From Chryseobacterium paludis (GTDB lineage: Bacteria > Bacteroidota > Bacteroidia > Flavobacteriales > Weeksellaceae), in NCBI RefSeq assembly GCF_025403485.1, contig NZ_CP099966.1, forward strand, positions 1,674,001-1,738,000: DNA of 64,000 bases. The letters are read 5' to 3'. A model generated the notes under the pieces. That model worked only from the letters and a program-made list of their open reading frames with translations. It had not been told where the DNA came from and did not search any database. Below are positions 61,390 through 64,000 of the stretch, one piece after another; the stretch's first letter is position 1; each line of letters begins with the position of its first letter. Made by a program: the position numbers and the translations under genes.

Positions 61390-61833
61390 CTAATTTCCTT
61401 CAGCAAGAGTTTTTACAATTTCAAGACCTTTAGTAAAGCCTGTATTCATATGTTCTTCCCAGTCTTTTTCGGTTTGTACCTCTGCATGAAGTTTTGTTTT
61501 TCCATCAAAATCAATAAGAAAATATTTTTCAAACGCACCACTCCATTGCTTAATCTCCATACTTTCGGTGTCTTCTACACCATCCTTAATCATTCCAAGG
61601 TGTTTAAACACAATTTGATTAGGCTCATCCAAACTGTCAATGGTAGAAACCATTCCTTCATTATTTGAATCTACAAAATAGGTTTTTCCTCCTACCCTCC
61701 AATCCGATTTCATGTATGAACCCGATGAATTAAAGAACTTTGTCCATTCATTATATGTTTCAGGTCCCCAAAGGATGTCCCATACTTTCTGTTGAGGCGC
61801 ATCGATTACTGTTTCATAAGATAATGTTTCCAT
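61390..61833 (-). CDS. SRPBCC/AHSA1-domain protein
   Basis: The 147-residue protein has the START/Bet v1 pattern: TLSYETVIDAPQQKVWDILW, GPETYNEWTKFFNSSGSYMK, SDWRVGGKTYFVD and a C-terminal helix TGFTKGLEIVKTLAEG. Such domains bind small hydrophobic ligands or, as AHSA1, assist Hsp90. It is a paralogue of the gene upstream at 61887 (53 bp away); the two share order and length. The ligand is unknown. Confidence 0.9.
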   Translation of the reverse strand: METLSYETVIDAPQQKVWDILWGPETYNEWTKFFNSSGSYMKSDWRVGGKTYFVDSNNEGMVSTIDSLDEPNQIVFKHLGMIKDGVEDTESMEIKQWSGAFEKYFLIDFDGKTKLHAEVQTEKDWEEHMNTGFTKGLEIVKTLAEGN

Positions 61834-61886
61834 ATTTCTAATTTTGTGATTATTAAGTTAAGTAACTAAGTCTTTAGTCCGTAAAA

Positions 61887-62315
61887 TTAAAGCTGATTTT
61901 GCGAAAGGTTTTTCACGATTTCCAAGGCATTAGGAAATTTCTCTTCAAAAAAATCTTTAAACTCAGCAGGGGTCTGGATTTCACTTTTTAAAATTGTACC
62001 ATTTTCAGTTTCCTCTAAAACATAAGATTCCGTTGCTTCCCCCCAATCCTGAGGGGCTTCTACACCCTCATAAATTTCTCCCAGATGTAAAAATTTTATT
62101 TCTTTATTGGGTATATTTTTTTCAACACGGCTGTACATTCCATTATTATTGGGATCTAAAAACTTCACAATACTTCCTTCTTCAAGATTTCCCTGATAAA
62201 AAGAACCTTCTGTGAAGGCAGCTGTCCATTGCCTATAGGTCATTTTACTCCAAAGTACCGTCCATATCTTTTCAGGGGTAGCATTGATTCGTATTTCATA
62301 AGTTAATCTTTCCAT
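61887..62315 (-). CDS. SRPBCC/AHSA1-domain protein
   Basis: The 142-residue protein shows the same fold as its neighbour: LTYEIRINATPEKIWTVLWS, MTYRQWTAAFTEGSFYQGNL, IVKFLDPNNNGMYSRVEK, IKFLHLGEIYEGVEAPQDWG and a C-terminal helix FPNALEIVKNLSQNQL. The pair probably arose by tandem duplication. The ligand is unknown. It follows the short-chain dehydrogenase at 62366, which may be in the same transcript. Confidence 0.9.
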   Translation of the reverse strand: MERLTYEIRINATPEKIWTVLWSKMTYRQWTAAFTEGSFYQGNLEEGSIVKFLDPNNNGMYSRVEKNIPNKEIKFLHLGEIYEGVEAPQDWGEATESYVLEETENGTILKSEIQTPAEFKDFFEEKFPNALEIVKNLSQNQL

Positions 62316-62365
62316 ATATTATTTTTAATTTAGTGTTTATAAATCTATTATTCATGGGTAACCTT

Positions 62366-63205
62366 CTAACCGCCGACAAAATCACCCCCATTAATGTGAA
62401 TGATCTCACCTGTAATAAAACTGGAATCCTCAGAAGCAAGAAAAACATAAGCCGGAGCGACTTCAGAAGGTTGTCCCGCTCTCTTTAAAGGATTATCCTT
62501 TCCAAATGTTGAAAGATCATCAAATGTTTCTTTCACCAGTGGTGTCCAGATAGGCCCCGGTGCAACTCCATTCACTAATATTTTCTTTTCAGCAAGATTA
62601 GTAGCTAAGGAACGGACAAAGGTAGCAATCGCTCCTTTTGTTGCCGAATAATCGATAAGATGGTCACTTCCCCGATAGGCCGTAACAGAAGTTGTACAAA
62701 TAATTCTTGATCCTTTATCCATTAACGGCAAAAAATCCCGTGTTAAAGAAATCATTGAAATGATATTTATGTTAAAAGTCTCCGTTATCTGATCATCTGA
62801 GATCTTTTCAATATCATTTTTAGGAAATTGCACTCCTGCATTGTTGACCAGAATATCCAGGCTCTTCCATTCCTTCTTAATTTTCTCAATACATTTGTTT
62901 CTAATTGCTTTTTTGGAAACATCTCCCTTAAATAAGAGGCATTTCTGACCTTCTTTTTCTACGAGCGTCAACGTTTCTTTAGCATCTTTATCACTTTCTT
63001 TATAAATAATAGCAATATCAGCTCCTTCTCTGGCATAATGAACTGCAACGGCCTGCCCTATTCCACTGTCACCTCCTGAGATAACGGCTTTCTTATTAAG
63101 AAGTTTTTTACTTCCTATATAATTTTTACGGATAATCTCGGGAAATAATCCTTCTTTAGGCACTTTAGATTTGGATCTTGACTTGTTCTGTGTGTTCATA
63201 AGCAA
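62366..63205 (-). CDS. Short-chain dehydrogenase/reductase (general stress type)
   Basis: The 279-residue SDR has a basic N-terminal extension (NKSRSKSKVPKEGLFPEI), the dinucleotide loop AVISGGDSGIGQAVAVHYAR, the NNAGVQ strand, catalytic Ser in TTSVTAYRG and Y-x3-K in DYSATKGAI, and the family end SFITGEIIHINGG. The N-terminal extension and length match the YhxC/YdaD (Gram-positive general-stress) subfamily. The substrate is not known. It precedes the paired AHSA1-like genes and follows the VOC gene at 63248 on the same strand, 42 bp away. Confidence 0.92.
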   Translation of the reverse strand: MLMNTQNKSRSKSKVPKEGLFPEIIRKNYIGSKKLLNKKAVISGGDSGIGQAVAVHYAREGADIAIIYKESDKDAKETLTLVEKEGQKCLLFKGDVSKKAIRNKCIEKIKKEWKSLDILVNNAGVQFPKNDIEKISDDQITETFNINIISMISLTRDFLPLMDKGSRIICTTSVTAYRGSDHLIDYSATKGAIATFVRSLATNLAEKKILVNGVAPGPIWTPLVKETFDDLSTFGKDNPLKRAGQPSEVAPAYVFLASEDSSFITGEIIHINGGDFVGG

Positions 63206-63247
63206 ATCTTTTTCTAAAATACCATCAAATGATAAGCCGAAATAGAT

Positions 63248-64000
63248 TTAAGAATTATAAGCTTCTTCCAACTCTTGGATAATAATTTTCTGCATTTTCA
63301 TCATCACCTGTACTACTTTTTGAGCCTTTTCCTGGTTCGAATCGTTCATAAGCTGAATAAGTCTCTTTGGAACGATCTGCCAGCTAAATCCGTATTTATC
63401 TTTCAGCCAGCCACACATACTTTCTCTACCCCCACCCGATATCAGCGTATTCCAAAGAAAGTCTGTCTGTTTCTGGTCATCAGTCATGATCACCATTGAT
63501 ACCCCTTCATTAAAATCGAATTTATGATCATATGAAGAATCCATACAGTAAATATCGTAACCATCAATCATAAAGTTGGCATGCTGAATATTTTCAGGAT
63601 TTTCATTAGGTTCACCACCATCTTTATATTTCAGAATATTTCCAATTTTTGAGTTAGGGAAAGTTTGGGTATAAAACTCCATTGCTTCCATCGCCTTACC
63701 ATTATTCTGATGCATGAACATTAATGTCGGAACAATTTTTTGGTCACTTGTTTTCTCTCCGAAAAATAATTGCCAACTAACTCCATACTGATCATCAAGC
63801 CATCCGAATTTTTTACTCCAGGGATAAGAGTCAAGTGCCATCAATTCCTTACCTCCTACCAATAGCTGATCCCAATATCTTTGAACTTCATCTTCAGTTT
63901 CACATATAACCATAAAAGATACTGATGGATTTTTTTCAAAATGAGGACCACCATCCAGGAGCATTAATTTTTGACCAAAAAGGTCAATATTCATTACTAC
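63248..64000 (-). CDS. Double VOC-domain (PhnB-like) protein, partial (N-terminus outside window)
   Basis: The protein has two PhnB/glyoxalase-like VOC modules. The first, cut at the window edge, has VVMNIDLFGQKLMLLDGGPH, KNPSVSFMVICETEDEVQRY and KKFGWLDDQYGVSWQLFFG. The second has TLMFMHQNNGKAMEAMEFYT, NFMIDGYDIYCMDSSYDHKF and WLKDKYGFSWQIVPKRL. The Met at 63994 is internal: codons GTA-GTA precede it, matching the VMTVEFEL strand of relatives, so the gene begins beyond 64000. Both domains are dimer halves of a metal-binding barrel. The substrate is unknown. Confidence 0.88.
   Translation of the reverse strand, partial: VVMNIDLFGQKLMLLDGGPHFEKNPSVSFMVICETEDEVQRYWDQLLVGGKELMALDSYPWSKKFGWLDDQYGVSWQLFFGEKTSDQKIVPTLMFMHQNNGKAMEAMEFYTQTFPNSKIGNILKYKDGGEPNENPENIQHANFMIDGYDIYCMDSSYDHKFDFNEGVSMVIMTDDQKQTDFLWNTLISGGGRESMCGWLKDKYGFSWQIVPKRLIQLMNDSNQEKAQKVVQVMMKMQKIIIQELEEAYNS

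Noticed and set aside
63992..63994. ATG at 63994 as the start of the VOC gene
   Set aside because: Two Val codons precede it in frame and match the strand that normally lies inside the first VOC domain, so the gene continues past the window edge.
1..64000. CRISPR array, prophage or insertion sequence
   Set aside because: I saw no regularly spaced direct repeats with unique spacers, no integrase, capsid or transposase-like protein, and no terminal inverted repeats.

Overview
The window comes from a low-GC member of Bacteroidota, class Flavobacteriia, most likely Chryseobacterium or a close relative. The grounds are AT-rich DNA, several TAnnTTTG -7 promoter boxes with A-rich leaders and little Shine-Dalgarno signal, a secreted metalloprotease with a type IX secretion (T9SS) C-terminal sorting domain, Bacteroidota-type outer-membrane proteins, and a VgrG of the kind found in Bacteroidota type VI secretion (T6SS). 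No phage, insertion sequence or CRISPR array was seen. Most of the window is chromosomal housekeeping and envelope genes, interrupted by a few accessory patches.

Layout. 1-5746 (minus): a T6SS spike cassette with vgrG, then a large Het-C-domain protein with a metallopeptidase-like motif, then two lipoproteins, the last cut by the window edge. 6193-6783: nicotinamidase. 7096-10742 (minus): the oxidative pentose-phosphate operon gnd-zwf-pgl, closed by a strong terminator. 11124-15842: small hypotheticals, a PD40 propeller protein, an ASCH-like protein, two SnoaL-like proteins, an AraC regulator and a truncated old-yellow-enzyme gene. 15896-20422: a BamA/TamA-like outer-membrane protein and an MG2/TonB-plug protein. 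20484-26240: an aldehyde/electrophile-type cluster (aldehyde dehydrogenase, DJ-1/PfpI protein, esterase, two short-chain dehydrogenases). Two of its genes are broken by single-base frameshifts, its start codons share an A-rich leader, and it ends in decayed DNA next to tRNA-Arg.

26452-42408: tRNA-Arg, a barrel protein with a large TPR protein, a CocE-type hydrolase, an amino-acid permease, an Mpo1-like protein, a secreted M43 protease, a DUF3857/transglutaminase protein, a DUF4377 lipoprotein and a band-7 protein. 42472-44632: dGTPase and an Nei-type glycosylase, divergent. 44735-48126: a LytS/LytTR-type two-component system divergent from a hypothetical protein and an outer-membrane protein. 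The region between them carries four copies of a TTGGTATAA-like element arranged as two 21-bp-spaced pairs facing the two promoters.

48277-52565: a glycosyltransferase, a hexapeptide-repeat protein, an SMR transporter, a 26-residue membrane peptide, a MepB-like protein, an AAA ATPase and a small lipoprotein. 52645-64000: gcvP, a 50-residue Cys/Lys-rich peptide, a DnaJ-domain protein, an ECF sigma factor with two small membrane proteins, a GC-rich dispersed-type repeat, an S9 peptidase, DoxX, two AHSA1-like proteins, a short-chain dehydrogenase and a double VOC-domain protein cut by the right edge.

The parts most worth a second look are the symmetric LytTR-type control region (46551-46696), the T6SS effector cassette (1-5746), the shared leader and frameshifts of the detoxification cluster (22127-26280), and two unannotated small proteins (50624-50704 and 55820-55972). 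Functional assignments rest on motifs recognised by eye; no database search was run.
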